Source of the DNA: CAYTID01 sp964437735
Lineage (GTDB): Bacteria > Bacteroidota > Ignavibacteria > UBA10030 > BY39
Length of the DNA: 43,243 bases
NCBI GenBank assembly: GCA_964437735.1
Contig: CAYTID010000008.1
Location: 1 to 43,243 of the forward strand
Reading direction: 5' to 3'
Shown here: positions 19,305 to 29,004 of the stretch, piece by piece
Position numbering within the stretch: position 1 is the stretch's first letter
Layout of the letters: each line of letters opens with the position of its first letter
Translations under genes and position numbers: made by a program
Notes under the pieces: generated by a model
The model's input: only the letters and a program-made list of their open reading frames with translations
Databases searched by the model: none
Told to the model about the DNA's origin: nothing

Positions 19305-20345
19305 TTATGTATGTTCCGGGTACGCTCTTCCTTGGCTTATTATGTTATAGACCATCAACGTCATCGCCAATTTTTCCTCTGTTTTGCCGGTTTTTAATGA
19401 CTCATCTGTCTTTATTAGAATCTCAAACACGTTCTCTATTTCTTTTAAAGAATATTCATCAGCTGCAGTTCTATAATCTTTTATAAAATATTGAGAAATC
19501 CCGAAATTCTTCATAATATCCGCATCTGAAATATAAGGATTGCTTTTTAAGACCCACAATTTCTGAAAATATTTTGTCAGTAAAACAATGGCGCCGAGTA
19601 CCGATTCGCCATTCTCCAGCATATTTTCCATTATTGAAATAGATTTTTTTGTATCTCTCATTCCGATTGTTTTTTGCAGCGCGAATATATTATAAACCTT
19701 TGATATCCCCACGATTGAGTTAACATCTTCTGCTTCGATATATTTTTTATCGCCGACATATATCGACAATTTTTCAAGCTCACCATGAATTTCCCTCATC
19801 GAACCGCTAACATACTGTGCTAATAATACCGCACCTTCTTCAGAAATTCCTATGCCAATTTGCTTAGCCCTGCTTTTAATCCAAGCAGGGATTTGATTTT
19901 CATACAGACTCGTGAACTCAAAAATAATTCCATTTTCCTTTAACGCCTTTGCTACCGATGTCCGGTTATCAAGTTTCGAGCCCTTCATTATCAGTACTGT
20001 CGATTCCGACGGATTGTCGAAGTATCTCTCCAACAGTTCACGGTTAGATTCATTTGTCATAATTTTCTGCATATCACGAACGATCACAACTCTCTTATCG
20101 GACATCATCGGATAAGACGAAACAATCGATAATAAATCACGGACGTCAATAGAACTTCCGTCGAGCATATCCAGATTGAAGCATTTAACCGATTCTTCGA
20201 CACATCCATCAACAATATCCTTAACTAATCCGTCGAATAAAAAATCTTCCTCACCGAAAAAATAATAGAGTGGTTTGTATTCTTTACGCCGGATAGTTTT
20301 TTCTAAATCTTCGAAACTGATTTCATTTTTTTTTGTTTTTGCCAC
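19305..20345 (-). CDS. holA: DNA polymerase III delta subunit
   Basis: 346 aa, the normal HolA length. It is the clamp-loader subunit that opens the beta sliding clamp. The N-terminal segment YYFFGEEDFLFD (~27-38) is the family's degenerate nucleotide-binding start, followed by the AAA+-like fold (VVIVRDMQKI) and the C-terminal helical collar (YFQKLWVLK). The start codon is GTG, placed directly after the TAA of the upstream permease with no spacer. GGTGGA within the permease's last codons may act as the ribosome binding site, which suggests translational coupling. The pairing with a permease is not functionally obvious. Confidence 0.92.
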   Translation of the reverse strand: MAKTKKNEISFEDLEKTIRRKEYKPLYYFFGEEDFLFDGLVKDIVDGCVEESVKCFNLDMLDGSSIDVRDLLSIVSSYPMMSDKRVVIVRDMQKIMTNESNRELLERYFDNPSESTVLIMKGSKLDNRTSVAKALKENGIIFEFTSLYENQIPAWIKSRAKQIGIGISEEGAVLLAQYVSGSMREIHGELEKLSIYVGDKKYIEAEDVNSIVGISKVYNIFALQKTIGMRDTKKSISIMENMLENGESVLGAIVLLTKYFQKLWVLKSNPYISDADIMKNFGISQYFIKDYRTAADEYSLKEIENVFEILIKTDESLKTGKTEEKLAMTLMVYNIISQGRAYPEHT

Positions 20346-21785
20346 TTATTCCACCGATAATTTTGATTTCTTCTTTCTGAGATAAATATAAAATGGAATT
20401 CCTGAAAGAATTATCGCCAATCCTAATCCCGAATTCCTGATATCACCCACAAAAATAAATACGATAAAGAAAATCGCCACGACTAAATATAATAGTGGTA
20501 CCACCGGATAGCCCCAGGTTTTATAAGGACGCTCTAAGTCAGGTTTCTTTTTTCTTAACACAAAAAGACCTAAGATAGTTAATACATTAAATAAAAGAGA
20601 AGCAAACGCAGTATACGTCAGAAGATCGCTGTAGGTGCCTGATAATGTCAGCAGACTTGCCCAGATACACTGATACATAAGTGAGATAGCCGGCGTATTG
20701 AATTTAGGATGAATAATATTAACTTTTTCAAAAAATAATTTATCCTTCGCCATCGCATAGTAAACTCTCGGAACCGCGAGAATTAACCCGTTGTTACATC
20801 CAAAAGTTGAAATCAGGATTGCTGAAGTTACAAAAATTAAACCCGCCGGACCGAATACAATTCTTCCGACCTCTGCGGCAATCCGGTTATCAGCTACTTC
20901 AGCCATTTGCTGTACGGGTACGATATAAAGATAAGCCATTGTAGTAAGCGTGTAAACTATCGCCGTAATAACAGAACCCATTACCAGAGCTTTCGGTAAA
21001 TTGCGTTGTGGATTTTTTATTTCTCCTGCCGTAAAGGTAACCGAATACCAGGCATCGTAAGCGAACAAAGCTTTTGACATTGCAACAGCAAACGCCGCAA
21101 AAAAAGTCAACTTAACAGTTTCCGGTAGAATTGGTTCGAAAACCGGAAAGAAATTTGATATTGTTCCATTCCCGATAGTAAAACTTAATGTGATTAAAAA
21201 AGAGAGGGCAAGCACTTTTGAAATCGTAAAAATATTCTGAACTGCCGCCCCAAGTCTGACGCCAAAAATGTTGATACACGATAAAAGTATAATTGAAAAT
21301 ATGGCAACCACTTGAGCAGTGTTTATTGAAAAACTACCGATATTCAGAATTATATTTTTTTCGGATAAGGAAGGAACAAATACTCCGAGGTATTTTGCGA
21401 AGGCAACCGCAACAGCTGCAATAAATCCGGTTTGTATAACCAGAAATAGTGTCCAGCCATATAAAAAACCGAACATTGGGCTGAATGCTTCGCGTAAAAA
21501 AACATATTTTCCCCCCGATTTCGGCATTGCCGCTGCAAGTTCACCATAGCTTAAACTTCCGAAAACAGTAAGTATACCGCCGATTACCCATAAAAGAATA
21601 ATTAAACCCGGCGTATGAAGATATTCGGCCATTAATGAAGGAGCAATAAAGATTCCCGAACCAATCATTGACCCGACTACCAACATTGTAGAGTCAAGAA
21701 GATTTAAACCTCGTTTTAAAGTACCGGTTTGCGGTTCATTCATTTCTTCATTCGGATTTTTCAAAACGTTAATGAGAGATCGCAT
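20346..21785 (-). CDS. APC-family amino acid permease
   Basis: 479 aa with about 12 membrane helices. The first helix carries the glycine-rich substrate-binding motif GSMIGSGIFIAPS (~38-50) typical of amino acid/polyamine/organocation transporters, closest in feel to the LAT/serine-threonine exchanger branch. Substrate is not determinable from the sequence. Start ATG 21785 has no strong ribosome binding site; an internal ATG (residue 15, MNEPQTG) is an alternative. The gene is preceded by a 144-bp inverted-repeat element and abuts holA. Confidence 0.9.
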   Translation of the reverse strand: MRSLINVLKNPNEEMNEPQTGTLKRGLNLLDSTMLVVGSMIGSGIFIAPSLMAEYLHTPGLIILLWVIGGILTVFGSLSYGELAAAMPKSGGKYVFLREAFSPMFGFLYGWTLFLVIQTGFIAAVAVAFAKYLGVFVPSLSEKNIILNIGSFSINTAQVVAIFSIILLSCINIFGVRLGAAVQNIFTISKVLALSFLITLSFTIGNGTISNFFPVFEPILPETVKLTFFAAFAVAMSKALFAYDAWYSVTFTAGEIKNPQRNLPKALVMGSVITAIVYTLTTMAYLYIVPVQQMAEVADNRIAAEVGRIVFGPAGLIFVTSAILISTFGCNNGLILAVPRVYYAMAKDKLFFEKVNIIHPKFNTPAISLMYQCIWASLLTLSGTYSDLLTYTAFASLLFNVLTILGLFVLRKKKPDLERPYKTWGYPVVPLLYLVVAIFFIVFIFVGDIRNSGLGLAIILSGIPFYIYLRKKKSKLSVE

Positions 21786-21790
21786 CTGAG

Positions 21791-21934
21791 GTTGTCTAAT
21801 AAGTCTTAGTGAATCTGTGTGTTCTCAGTGACTGAGTGGTAAAGTCCTTGTTTTTTATTATAAAAAAAATATTGTTACCACTAAGCCACACAGTTCACTA
21901 AGAAACACTAAGAAATATTATTTTTTTAGACAAC
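21791..21934. repeat. Nested inverted-repeat element (MITE/REP-like)
   Basis: The outer arms are perfect 9-mers: GTTGTCTAA (21791-21799) and TTAGACAAC (21926-21934). Inside lie CTTAGTGAATCTGTGTG and a near-complementary CCACACAGTTCACTAAG, then AGTGGTAA (21835-21842) and TTACCACT (21875-21882) around an A/T-rich centre. The structure is seen directly. A non-autonomous mobile element or extragenic palindrome is inferred. It lies 23 nt beyond the cyclophilin stop codon and may also act as a transcription stop. Confidence 0.75.
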
Positions 21935-21956
21935 TCCAGCGACCTTATGTAAATGC

Positions 21957-22556
21957 TTATTTTTTTTCTACCGGTTTATCGGATTTCAGATAAACTTTTT
22001 TCATCACAACATCCACTTTGGGTTTATCCCCCGGTTTGGATGTTTCAACTTTTCCGATTGCTTTTACAACATCGAGCCCGCTGACAACTTTTCCGAAAAC
22101 TGTATGTTTACCATCAAGCCAGGGAGTCGCAACCAAAGTTATGAAAAACTGACTTCCGTTTGTGTTCGGACCGGCATTTGCCATTGATAATATTCCAATG
22201 GCATTGTGTTTTAAACTCGGAACAATTTCATCGTCAAATTTTTCGCCCCAGATACTCTCACCGCCTCTGCCGGTTCCTGTAGGATCGCCTCCCTGAATCA
22301 TAAAATTATCGATGATGCGATGAAAAATAATTCCGTTATAATATTCTTTTTTCGTTAGTCCGAGAAAATTTTCAACTGTTTTAGGTGTTTCTTTGGCAAA
22401 CAACTCGATCTCAATAGTTCCCATCGTTGTTTCCATTACTACAATCGGATTTTTTGTCTCCATAGCTTTTTTATCTTTCTTTGTTTTTTCTTGTGAAAAT
22501 GTTAGTGAAGTGGAAAATAAAAGTACAAGTACTAGTAATAGATTGATATTTTTCAT
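21957..22556 (-). CDS. Secreted cyclophilin-type peptidyl-prolyl cis-trans isomerase
   Basis: 199 aa. A signal peptide (residues ~1-21, ending LTFSQ) directs it to the periplasm. The cyclophilin domain starts at ~37. The active-site set is present: FHRIIDNFMIQGGDP with catalytic Arg80, and later GSQFFITL and WLDGKHTVFG. It catalyses proline isomerisation during folding of exported proteins. The Lys-rich linker (~22-33) and tail (KPVEKK) are low-complexity. The start is supported by AAGGAG upstream. It lies just downstream of uppP in the minus-strand run. Confidence 0.94.
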   Translation of the reverse strand: MKNINLLLVLVLLFSTSLTFSQEKTKKDKKAMETKNPIVVMETTMGTIEIELFAKETPKTVENFLGLTKKEYYNGIIFHRIIDNFMIQGGDPTGTGRGGESIWGEKFDDEIVPSLKHNAIGILSMANAGPNTNGSQFFITLVATPWLDGKHTVFGKVVSGLDVVKAIGKVETSKPGDKPKVDVVMKKVYLKSDKPVEKK

Positions 22557-22578
22557 GTTTGTCTCCTTTTGTTTTTAT

Positions 22579-23400
22579 TTATTGTCCGATGAATAATAAT
22601 CCTAAAATTCCTGCAATAAAGCAATAGTATGAAAACCAACTGAATTTTTTCTTTTGCAATATCCCCAGAACGAGTTTAATTGCAACATACCCCGAAATCG
22701 CTGCAAGTATTGTCCCCGTAAATAAAATTAATATTGTTTCCGGAGTCGGTTGATTTATATATAGATTTTTTGTTTCCAAAATCGTTGCGCCGAAAATTGC
22801 CGGAAGCGCAAGAAGAAAAGAAAATTTTGCCGAATATTCCCTCGACACCCCTGAATATAAAGCAGTACTGATAGTTATTCCCGACCGGGAAATCCCCGGA
22901 ACTATTGCCACAGCTTGAGCTAATCCGATTAATATTGCTGAAAAAAATCCGACTTTTATATTGTCTTTCGGGTTTGTAAACTTTGTTAAATACAATATCA
23001 ACCCGGTTATCAGGAGCATAACTGCAACAAATTTCGGATCATTAAAGAGCAATCCGATTTCATCAGAAAATAAAATGCCGACAACTCCTGCAGGTATCGA
23101 ACCAATGATTATAAATACAGCTAATCTGAAATAATCATCACTTTTATATAATTCAGGGATTTTTAACGGATTTGTAATCCCTTTAAATACTGATTGAAAA
23201 ATTAAAAATAAATCTCTCCAAAACATGAATACTACACTGAGAAATGTTCCAAAATGAACAAACACCTCGAAAGTTATGTCGTTGGTTTGAGCAATTTTTA
23301 ATAATTCTTGTCCAAGAACCAGATGTCCTGAACTACTTATCGGAAGAAATTCCGTTAAGCCCTGTAAAATTCCTAATAATATTGCGTCGAATAAATTCAA
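22579..23400 (-). CDS. uppP: Undecaprenyl-diphosphatase
   Basis: 273 aa polytopic membrane protein. It dephosphorylates undecaprenyl pyrophosphate to recycle the lipid carrier used for peptidoglycan and surface polysaccharide; overexpression gives bacitracin resistance in this family. Both signatures are present: GLTEFLPISSSGHL (Glu17, Ser/His near 22-26) and PGISRSG (~168-174, with Arg172). The start codon is TTG at 23400, well supported by an AAGGAG site six bases upstream; no ATG fits. It lies just downstream of the barrel gene, and its carrier substrate links it to the polyprenyl-phosphate sugar transferase elsewhere in the window. Confidence 0.95.
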   Translation of the reverse strand: MNLFDAILLGILQGLTEFLPISSSGHLVLGQELLKIAQTNDITFEVFVHFGTFLSVVFMFWRDLFLIFQSVFKGITNPLKIPELYKSDDYFRLAVFIIIGSIPAGVVGILFSDEIGLLFNDPKFVAVMLLITGLILYLTKFTNPKDNIKVGFFSAILIGLAQAVAIVPGISRSGITISTALYSGVSREYSAKFSFLLALPAIFGATILETKNLYINQPTPETILILFTGTILAAISGYVAIKLVLGILQKKKFSWFSYYCFIAGILGLLFIGQ

Positions 23401-23412
23401 TATTTCTCCTTT

Positions 23413-24126
23413 TTATATTAAATATAATAGTCCGAATTTTAATCCTATTGAAAAAAAACTCAAATTTACATTTTTATCCGAACGGTTTCTTGTATATGTC
23501 AACGGTTTTTCTTCTGTCTTCATGTCACTTAAAAGACCGATTCGCAAATCGGCAGCAATGTAGCCGAACAAATTATCTCCGAGCGGAGTGTTTCCTTCTA
23601 CGTCAATTTTAATTCCTATACCGCCTGATTTGTATTCCATTTCTCTGTCATTTATAATTTTTCTGTTTAAGAGAGCAGAATAATATCCTAAACCGGCGCC
23701 CAATTTAAAAAAATAGTTCTCATCGACTAAGATTCTTTGAAGAATTACAACCGGTGTTTGTATGTAATAACGATTCTCGTACACTTCGTGAGCAGATAAA
23801 TATACATCAAAAGATTTAAAAAGATAACCAAATTCTATTTTCATACCCCAATTTTTATTCCATCGATATCCGGCAGAACCGAAAAATTCAAAGCTGTTTG
23901 AAAAATCATCGTAAGTATTTGTTTGCGCTAAACTATTTAAATAGTCTGCTAAATCCGGCATATTCATCAGGTTTACCCCCATACCTCCTGCCACACAAAA
24001 TTCCGGAAATGTATTTTCAGAGGTTGTGCTGACAGAAAAATTTTGGATCTTTAACTCTTGAGCAGATACAGACGAAAGAGTTAGACAGAGCAGAAAAAAA
24101 ATATTAAGAATTTTTAACTTCAACAT
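23413..24126 (-). CDS. Predicted outer-membrane beta-barrel protein
   Basis: 237 aa. A signal peptide (~1-22, ending SVSAQ) is followed by alternating amphipathic strands rich in Tyr/Phe/Gly (GSAGYRWNKNWGMKIEFGYLF, KLGAGLGYYSALLN, NLFGYIAADLRIGLL) and a C-terminal hydrophobic strand (FSIGLKFGLLYLI), the usual pattern of small OmpW/OmpX-like barrels. No specific family was recognised. It overlaps the 3' end of the upstream flippase-like gene by 23 bases and lies 12 bases before uppP, so it is probably part of the same transcript. Confidence 0.8.
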   Translation of the reverse strand: MLKLKILNIFFLLCLTLSSVSAQELKIQNFSVSTTSENTFPEFCVAGGMGVNLMNMPDLADYLNSLAQTNTYDDFSNSFEFFGSAGYRWNKNWGMKIEFGYLFKSFDVYLSAHEVYENRYYIQTPVVILQRILVDENYFFKLGAGLGYYSALLNRKIINDREMEYKSGGIGIKIDVEGNTPLGDNLFGYIAADLRIGLLSDMKTEEKPLTYTRNRSDKNVNLSFFSIGLKFGLLYLI

Positions 24127-25144
24127 TCTTTTCTTTCTGTCTTATCACATCCGAAAAACTCAGCTTATCACGCAGGAAATAATAAATTCCAACGAGTGTA
24201 ACTCCGATAAATCCGATTGCATGTGTTACGGTCGCATAACTTTTGGCTATTCCATCGTCCACTGCGTAAAGTTGAGTTAAAGTCTGTATAGTAAAATAAT
24301 GATACGGTCCTGTTGCACCCGGAGTAGGAACTAAAAAGCCGATGCTGGAAATTGCCTGAAGAACCAGCGCAGAGGCAATATCCAGGTTGTACTTTTCAGT
24401 CATTCCAAAAGCGAAGAAAGGTAAATACATCATAATAATGTACAAACCCCAGACTAAAACACTGGTAAAAATTATCATAAAATAATTTTTTGCATTCTTG
24501 AAAAATAAAAATCCGTCGAAAAAGGAGAGGGCAACATATTCAACAAGCTTTGCTCTTTTTTCCGAAAGATGTTTTGTGAATACGCTCAATATTCTGAGTA
24601 CTAAATCCCTTCTTACCATCAGAAATAGACATAATCCTAAAAAAAATAATGTAATAATTGTCATCCAAATACCGGTCTTTTCCAACCAGGGAAAAGTTTG
24701 AGTTAAATGACCTGTATATACAAGAGGAATAAAAGCAATTAATATCAAAGTCGAAACCAAGTCGAAAATTCTTTCCACAAAAACGGTTCCGAATGCCGCG
24801 CTTCTCGGCACACCTTCAAGTTTACCTATCGCATAGGGCCTGACAATTTCGCCTGCACGCGGAGCGACATTGTTCATCATGTAACCGATTATCAAGGCTG
24901 AAAAAAGGCTCCTGTAGCGAAGTTCTTTCTTGACCGGATCGAGAAGATACTTCCAACGCCAGGCTCTTATTGCATGGCTTAGCATTAAGATAGGAAACAT
25001 TGCCAATACCCAAAAATAATTGGCGTTAGCTAATATTTCATATACTTTTTTAAAATCCGTTCCCCTGAAAGCAAAATAAAGGAATGCTATTGTCAGGAAG
25101 ATACTTAAGAAATATTTCAGAAAAGTTTTAAATTGTGGGCTCAT
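24104..25144 (-). CDS. Flippase-like / lysylphosphatidylglycerol synthase transmembrane-domain protein
   Basis: 346 aa, about eight membrane helices, of the UPF0104 family (LPG synthase TM region). Family features seen: RAWRWKYLL after the second helix, NNVAPRAGEIVRPYA, FVERIFDL, and PTPGATGPYHYF late in the protein. Members are thought to move or modify membrane lipids or lipid-linked sugars; the bacterial cytosolic transferase domain of MprF is absent, so lysine transfer is not implied. The gene begins 11 bases after the lolA stop and overlaps the barrel gene. The substrate is unknown. Confidence 0.85.
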   Translation of the reverse strand: MSPQFKTFLKYFLSIFLTIAFLYFAFRGTDFKKVYEILANANYFWVLAMFPILMLSHAIRAWRWKYLLDPVKKELRYRSLFSALIIGYMMNNVAPRAGEIVRPYAIGKLEGVPRSAAFGTVFVERIFDLVSTLILIAFIPLVYTGHLTQTFPWLEKTGIWMTIITLFFLGLCLFLMVRRDLVLRILSVFTKHLSEKRAKLVEYVALSFFDGFLFFKNAKNYFMIIFTSVLVWGLYIIMMYLPFFAFGMTEKYNLDIASALVLQAISSIGFLVPTPGATGPYHYFTIQTLTQLYAVDDGIAKSYATVTHAIGFIGVTLVGIYYFLRDKLSFSDVIRQKEKNVEVKNS

Positions 25145-25155
25145 GAATTTTTACT

Positions 25156-25788
25156 TTATCGGAGATCGACCGTCTCAACTCCCTTGGGTATTTCAAATTT
25201 AAATATATTATCGGGGATACCAAGGTTCAATTTAATTGAATTAATTGTGTATGTACTGATATTATCGCTGATGTCAACTATTTCAATCCTCCTCATTAAA
25301 TATTCATTCATGTCAATCCACACCTTCAAAGATTTGGTGAGCGATTTTTTATCTTTAGGGGTTAGTTTAATTACAGCCGATTTTTTATCCAAAAAGTTCT
25401 CATAACCAATCATATATGCTTTATAATTCTGAGGAACATTTATTAATATTTTATCGGGTGAAAAAGATTTAGGATCTTCTTTATATTTATCAATAATTAC
25501 CTGATTGTTGGAATGGTAATAAGACCAGACTGAAGCTCCGTCCGTTACAATTGTCTGATGCTCAAGTTCGATACGGTATTTATTTCCTTTTTTCATTTTC
25601 AGTATACCGTTGAAATTTTGTTCCATTTTAGAAACGGCGAAGACCATATTCTGAGAAAAATTGATTGTAACGTCTTTAATTGTTTCATATTTTTTCTGAA
25701 CTTTTTTTAATATGTTTTGCGGATCATCATTCGCATGACTGGAAATCGCAATCACAAGAATTAAAAACAACGACAACAGTTTCTTCAT
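25156..25788 (-). CDS. lolA: Outer-membrane lipoprotein carrier protein LolA
   Basis: 210 aa with a signal peptide (~1-19, cleaved near SSHAND). The mature part is the LolA half-barrel: ILKKVQKKYETIKDVTINFSQ, then NFNGILKMKKGNKYRIE, VTDGASVWSYY and the C-terminal FKFEIPKGVE. LolA carries lipoproteins across the periplasm from LolCDE to the outer membrane, which fits a diderm cell. The ATG overlaps the ftsK stop by four bases (ATGA), indicating coupling. The ftsK-lolA pairing is also common in other bacteria. Confidence 0.93.
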   Translation of the reverse strand: MKKLLSLFLILVIAISSHANDDPQNILKKVQKKYETIKDVTINFSQNMVFAVSKMEQNFNGILKMKKGNKYRIELEHQTIVTDGASVWSYYHSNNQVIIDKYKEDPKSFSPDKILINVPQNYKAYMIGYENFLDKKSAVIKLTPKDKKSLTKSLKVWIDMNEYLMRRIEIVDISDNISTYTINSIKLNLGIPDNIFKFEIPKGVETVDLR

Positions 25789-28205
25789 TCCAGACTCCTC
25801 AATATTTCTTTTAATTCCTCTTCCGTCTCAATCAAAACTTCCCTTGCCTTACTGCCGTCGAATGGTCCGACTATACCGGCCGCTTCAAGCTCGTCGACAA
25901 TCCGTGCGGCTCTCGCGTATCCCACTTTCATCCTTCGCTGAATTAATGAAACAGAACCTTGTTGATGGCGAACCAACAAATAAGCGGCTTCGTTAAACAA
26001 TTCATCTCTCTCATCAGCCGAACCGCTATACCCGCTCCTTTTTTTCTCCATAACAGATGGAAGCGTGAAGGGCCTGCTGTATCCTTTTTGCTTTGCGATA
26101 TGATCCATGACAGCGTCTACTTCCTCAGTGGAAATAAAAACATTCTGAATTCTTGTCGGTTTCGGACTGCCTGACGGGAGATAGAGCATATCTCCGCTTC
26201 CTAATAATTGCTCAGCACCATTCATATCCAATATTGTCCTTGAGTCTGTTTTCGATGCAACCTGATAAGCGATACGCGCCGGGAAGTTAGCTTTTATCAC
26301 ACCGGTAATTACATCGACAGACGGTCGTTGTGTGGCGACAACCAGATGAATCCCGACTGCTCTTGCAAGTTGTGCAAGACGGGCGATCGGCTCTTCGATT
26401 TCACCGGCTGCGGTAATCATAAGATCGGCTAATTCATCTATTACTACTATCAGATATGGCATTTTGTAATGCTGTACTTCTTCGTTAGACTTAAGTTTAC
26501 CGGTTTTAACTTTATCATTGTAGTCTGCAATGTTCCTTACGCCAGCTTTTGCAAGTCTGTTATAGCGCTTTTCCATTTCCAACTCGACGCTTTTCAGTAT
26601 CATGACTGCATTTTCCGGTTTTGTAATTATTTCTTCCCTGAAATCCGGAGAGACTGCGAGAAAATGGTTTATTAATTTTTTAAACGGAGTAAGCTCTATT
26701 TTTTTAGGATCTATAATTATAAATTTTATATCAGAAGGATGGAGTTTATAGATCAAACTTATGAGTATAGAATTAATTCCGATACTCTTGCCCGAACCGG
26801 TAGCTCCTGCAATAAGAAGATGAGGCATTTTTGTAAGGTCGTCAATAAATGCTTCCCCGGAAATTGTTTTCCCCATAGCAAGGGGCAGATACGATTTCGA
26901 CTCTCTGTACTTAGTGGAATTTAATACGCTCCTGATGTTTACGATTGACGGATTATGGTTTGGAATTTCCACGCCGATAGTCCCCTTACCGGGCATCGGA
27001 GCAATGATACGTATCCCTTTCGCAGCCAGTGCCAAGGCGAGGTCGTTTTCAAGACTCACAATCCTACTGATTTTTACTCCTGAAGCCGGAACTAGTTCGT
27101 ACAAAGTTACAACAGGTCCCGGAGTTACGCTTACACTTTCAAGCTGAATACCGAAATTTGCTAATTTTGCTTTAAGTTGTTCGGCTGTTATTTTTAGCTC
27201 TTCGTCATTAACAACATCTGTCTGCCTCATTGTATCCAGAAGTTCAACCGACGGGAACACATATTCGATCTCTTCAACGTCCAGATATTCTCTGATATTT
27301 GTAATAGCTTCAGTTTCTTCCTCATCAATATCAACGTCCTGAATATTTAAATCGGACTCTTCGTCATTAAGCTCTTCTTCAAGTTTCTTTTCCGGAATAT
27401 TAAAAATGACCGGTTTTCGGGTTTTTGATTTTTGAAGAGGCACGGGCTCGGTTTCTTCAGTTTTATTTATTTTAAATTCGGTTTCTATCTCTTCGTCCTC
27501 AGCAGTTTCATAATATTCTTCTTCAATATCTAAAACTCTCGGCTTTTTTTGTCCCGGGAAAAATAATTGTTTTAATTTAACAAATAGATTATGAATTCTA
27601 TCCAGTGTTTTTTGTATGTCCAGATCAACGGCTAATACTAAAATTATCAACAATGCCGCCACCACGACAACAGCTGCGCCTAATTTTCCTATTAAATTCG
27701 TTAAAATTTCACCAAGGAAAGCTCCGACAAGTCCGCTCCACTCTTTATCTATATTCGTAAAAATCCGGGAAAAAATTCCCATCGTCGCTGAAAAAAAAAC
27801 AGCAATTACAAGCGTGTAATTTGTTAATTTCAGAGCATTTGAAACTTCGTGCCCGCGTACTATTATCCATCCCCAAATGAATAAAAGAAACGGAATCACT
27901 ATAACCACATAACCGAAAGTACCATTAATTAAAAAGTTAACGATAATAGCTCCGACCAATCCTAAATAATTCGAAACATTAACTGCTTTTTCTTTTAGTA
28001 CGTCGTCGAATGGTAATTTAAAAATATCGAAAAAAGATACTTCAGTATATTGCTCGTCTGCTTTAGAATATGTCCCAATACTTACCAGCAAAAGAAACGC
28101 AAACAGAATTATTAAAATTCCAATAATTGTTCCGCGCTGACCAAAACCGGATTTTTTTTTCTTTTTCCGATTTCCGTTTTCATTATTTCGAGTTCGTACT
28201 GCCAT
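25785..28205 (-). CDS. ftsK: DNA translocase FtsK/SpoIIIE
   Basis: 806 aa. The N-terminal membrane domain (about four to five helices between 25 and 195) anchors it at the septum. An acidic linker (~225-310) follows, then the alpha/beta motor with Walker A GATGSGKS (467-474) and Walker B (LIVVIDELADLM). A C-terminal winged-helix gamma domain (GSVSLIQRRMKVGYARAARIV) reads polar chromosomal motifs. It pumps chromosome ends through the closing septum and promotes dimer resolution. The ATG lacks a visible Shine-Dalgarno sequence, as in many genes of this group. It overlaps lolA by four bases. Confidence 0.96.
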   Translation of the reverse strand: MAVRTRNNENGNRKKKKKSGFGQRGTIIGILIILFAFLLLVSIGTYSKADEQYTEVSFFDIFKLPFDDVLKEKAVNVSNYLGLVGAIIVNFLINGTFGYVVIVIPFLLFIWGWIIVRGHEVSNALKLTNYTLVIAVFFSATMGIFSRIFTNIDKEWSGLVGAFLGEILTNLIGKLGAAVVVVAALLIILVLAVDLDIQKTLDRIHNLFVKLKQLFFPGQKKPRVLDIEEEYYETAEDEEIETEFKINKTEETEPVPLQKSKTRKPVIFNIPEKKLEEELNDEESDLNIQDVDIDEEETEAITNIREYLDVEEIEYVFPSVELLDTMRQTDVVNDEELKITAEQLKAKLANFGIQLESVSVTPGPVVTLYELVPASGVKISRIVSLENDLALALAAKGIRIIAPMPGKGTIGVEIPNHNPSIVNIRSVLNSTKYRESKSYLPLAMGKTISGEAFIDDLTKMPHLLIAGATGSGKSIGINSILISLIYKLHPSDIKFIIIDPKKIELTPFKKLINHFLAVSPDFREEIITKPENAVMILKSVELEMEKRYNRLAKAGVRNIADYNDKVKTGKLKSNEEVQHYKMPYLIVVIDELADLMITAAGEIEEPIARLAQLARAVGIHLVVATQRPSVDVITGVIKANFPARIAYQVASKTDSRTILDMNGAEQLLGSGDMLYLPSGSPKPTRIQNVFISTEEVDAVMDHIAKQKGYSRPFTLPSVMEKKRSGYSGSADERDELFNEAAYLLVRHQQGSVSLIQRRMKVGYARAARIVDELEAAGIVGPFDGSKAREVLIETEEELKEILRSLE

Positions 28206-28253
28206 ATTTAATTATGTTAATTATTTATCACGCTCACTTAAAATATGAGATTT

Positions 28254-29000
28254 TTAATCCTTTTTCAAGACCAGTACTCCATTTGTATAAAACGGAATAA
28301 CGGGCCTCGTATCTATTGAAGTACATGTTTTTAAATCTTCTGCGAATCCCAGTGAAAAAAGAAATCTACCGTGTTCGGAATTTTTTACAGTTTGTAGAAT
28401 TGATTTACTGAAATTCTTATATAGCGCCATTGATGAACTGGCTGCATCGTTAGTTTGTAATTTAGATTTAGCCACCAACTGGAATTTATGCAAAATCATT
28501 CCTGCACAAAGGGCATCTTCTAAACAATATCTGTTGTGTTTTCCCGAACATAAGATGAGAAAATCTTCATTGAGCGAATGAATATATTCGGTTATTCTGG
28601 ATATATTAACAAATCCTGCAATAAGTAAATTTTTTGAATATTTCCCTTTTAATATCGAATTAGTTCCGTTGCTGGTACAAAAAATAATAGTTTTCCCTTT
28701 AATGGTTTCGGAAGTATATTCCGCGGGAGAATTTCCGAGGTTAAACCCTTCTATCATTTTTCCGTTTCGCTCGCCACCCCGGAGCGTAACATCACCAAAC
28801 AAGCTTCCTGAAACTTTAACAGCTCCTTCGATTGAAGCAACCGGGATAATCTCCTTTGCCCCGTTATCAAGAGCCGTAATAATTGTTGTGGTTGAGCGGA
28901 GAACATCGATAACTATAACATTTTTATCTTTAAGTAATAATTCATCCACTTCACCCGGTGTAAAATATATTTCCGCTTTAATATTCTCTTTTTTAGACAT
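28254..29000 (-). CDS. comB: 2-phosphosulfolactate phosphatase (ComB family)
   Basis: 248 aa from the ATG at 29000. The frame is open further upstream, but that extension overlaps gcvT and is unlike the family, so this start is preferred. Family motifs: VIDVLRSTTTI, LRGGERNGKMIEGFNLGNSP, and CTSNGTNSI. In methanogens ComB dephosphorylates 2-phosphosulfolactate in coenzyme M synthesis. In bacteria the family is widespread, and the product sulfolactate may feed sulfonate or sulfonolipid metabolism (known of the family, not shown here). It begins four bases after the gcvT stop, with no visible ribosome binding site, so it is probably coupled to gcvT. Confidence 0.88.
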   Translation of the reverse strand: MSKKENIKAEIYFTPGEVDELLLKDKNVIVIDVLRSTTTIITALDNGAKEIIPVASIEGAVKVSGSLFGDVTLRGGERNGKMIEGFNLGNSPAEYTSETIKGKTIIFCTSNGTNSILKGKYSKNLLIAGFVNISRITEYIHSLNEDFLILCSGKHNRYCLEDALCAGMILHKFQLVAKSKLQTNDAASSSMALYKNFSKSILQTVKNSEHGRFLFSLGFAEDLKTCTSIDTRPVIPFYTNGVLVLKKD

Positions 29001-29004
29001 AAAA

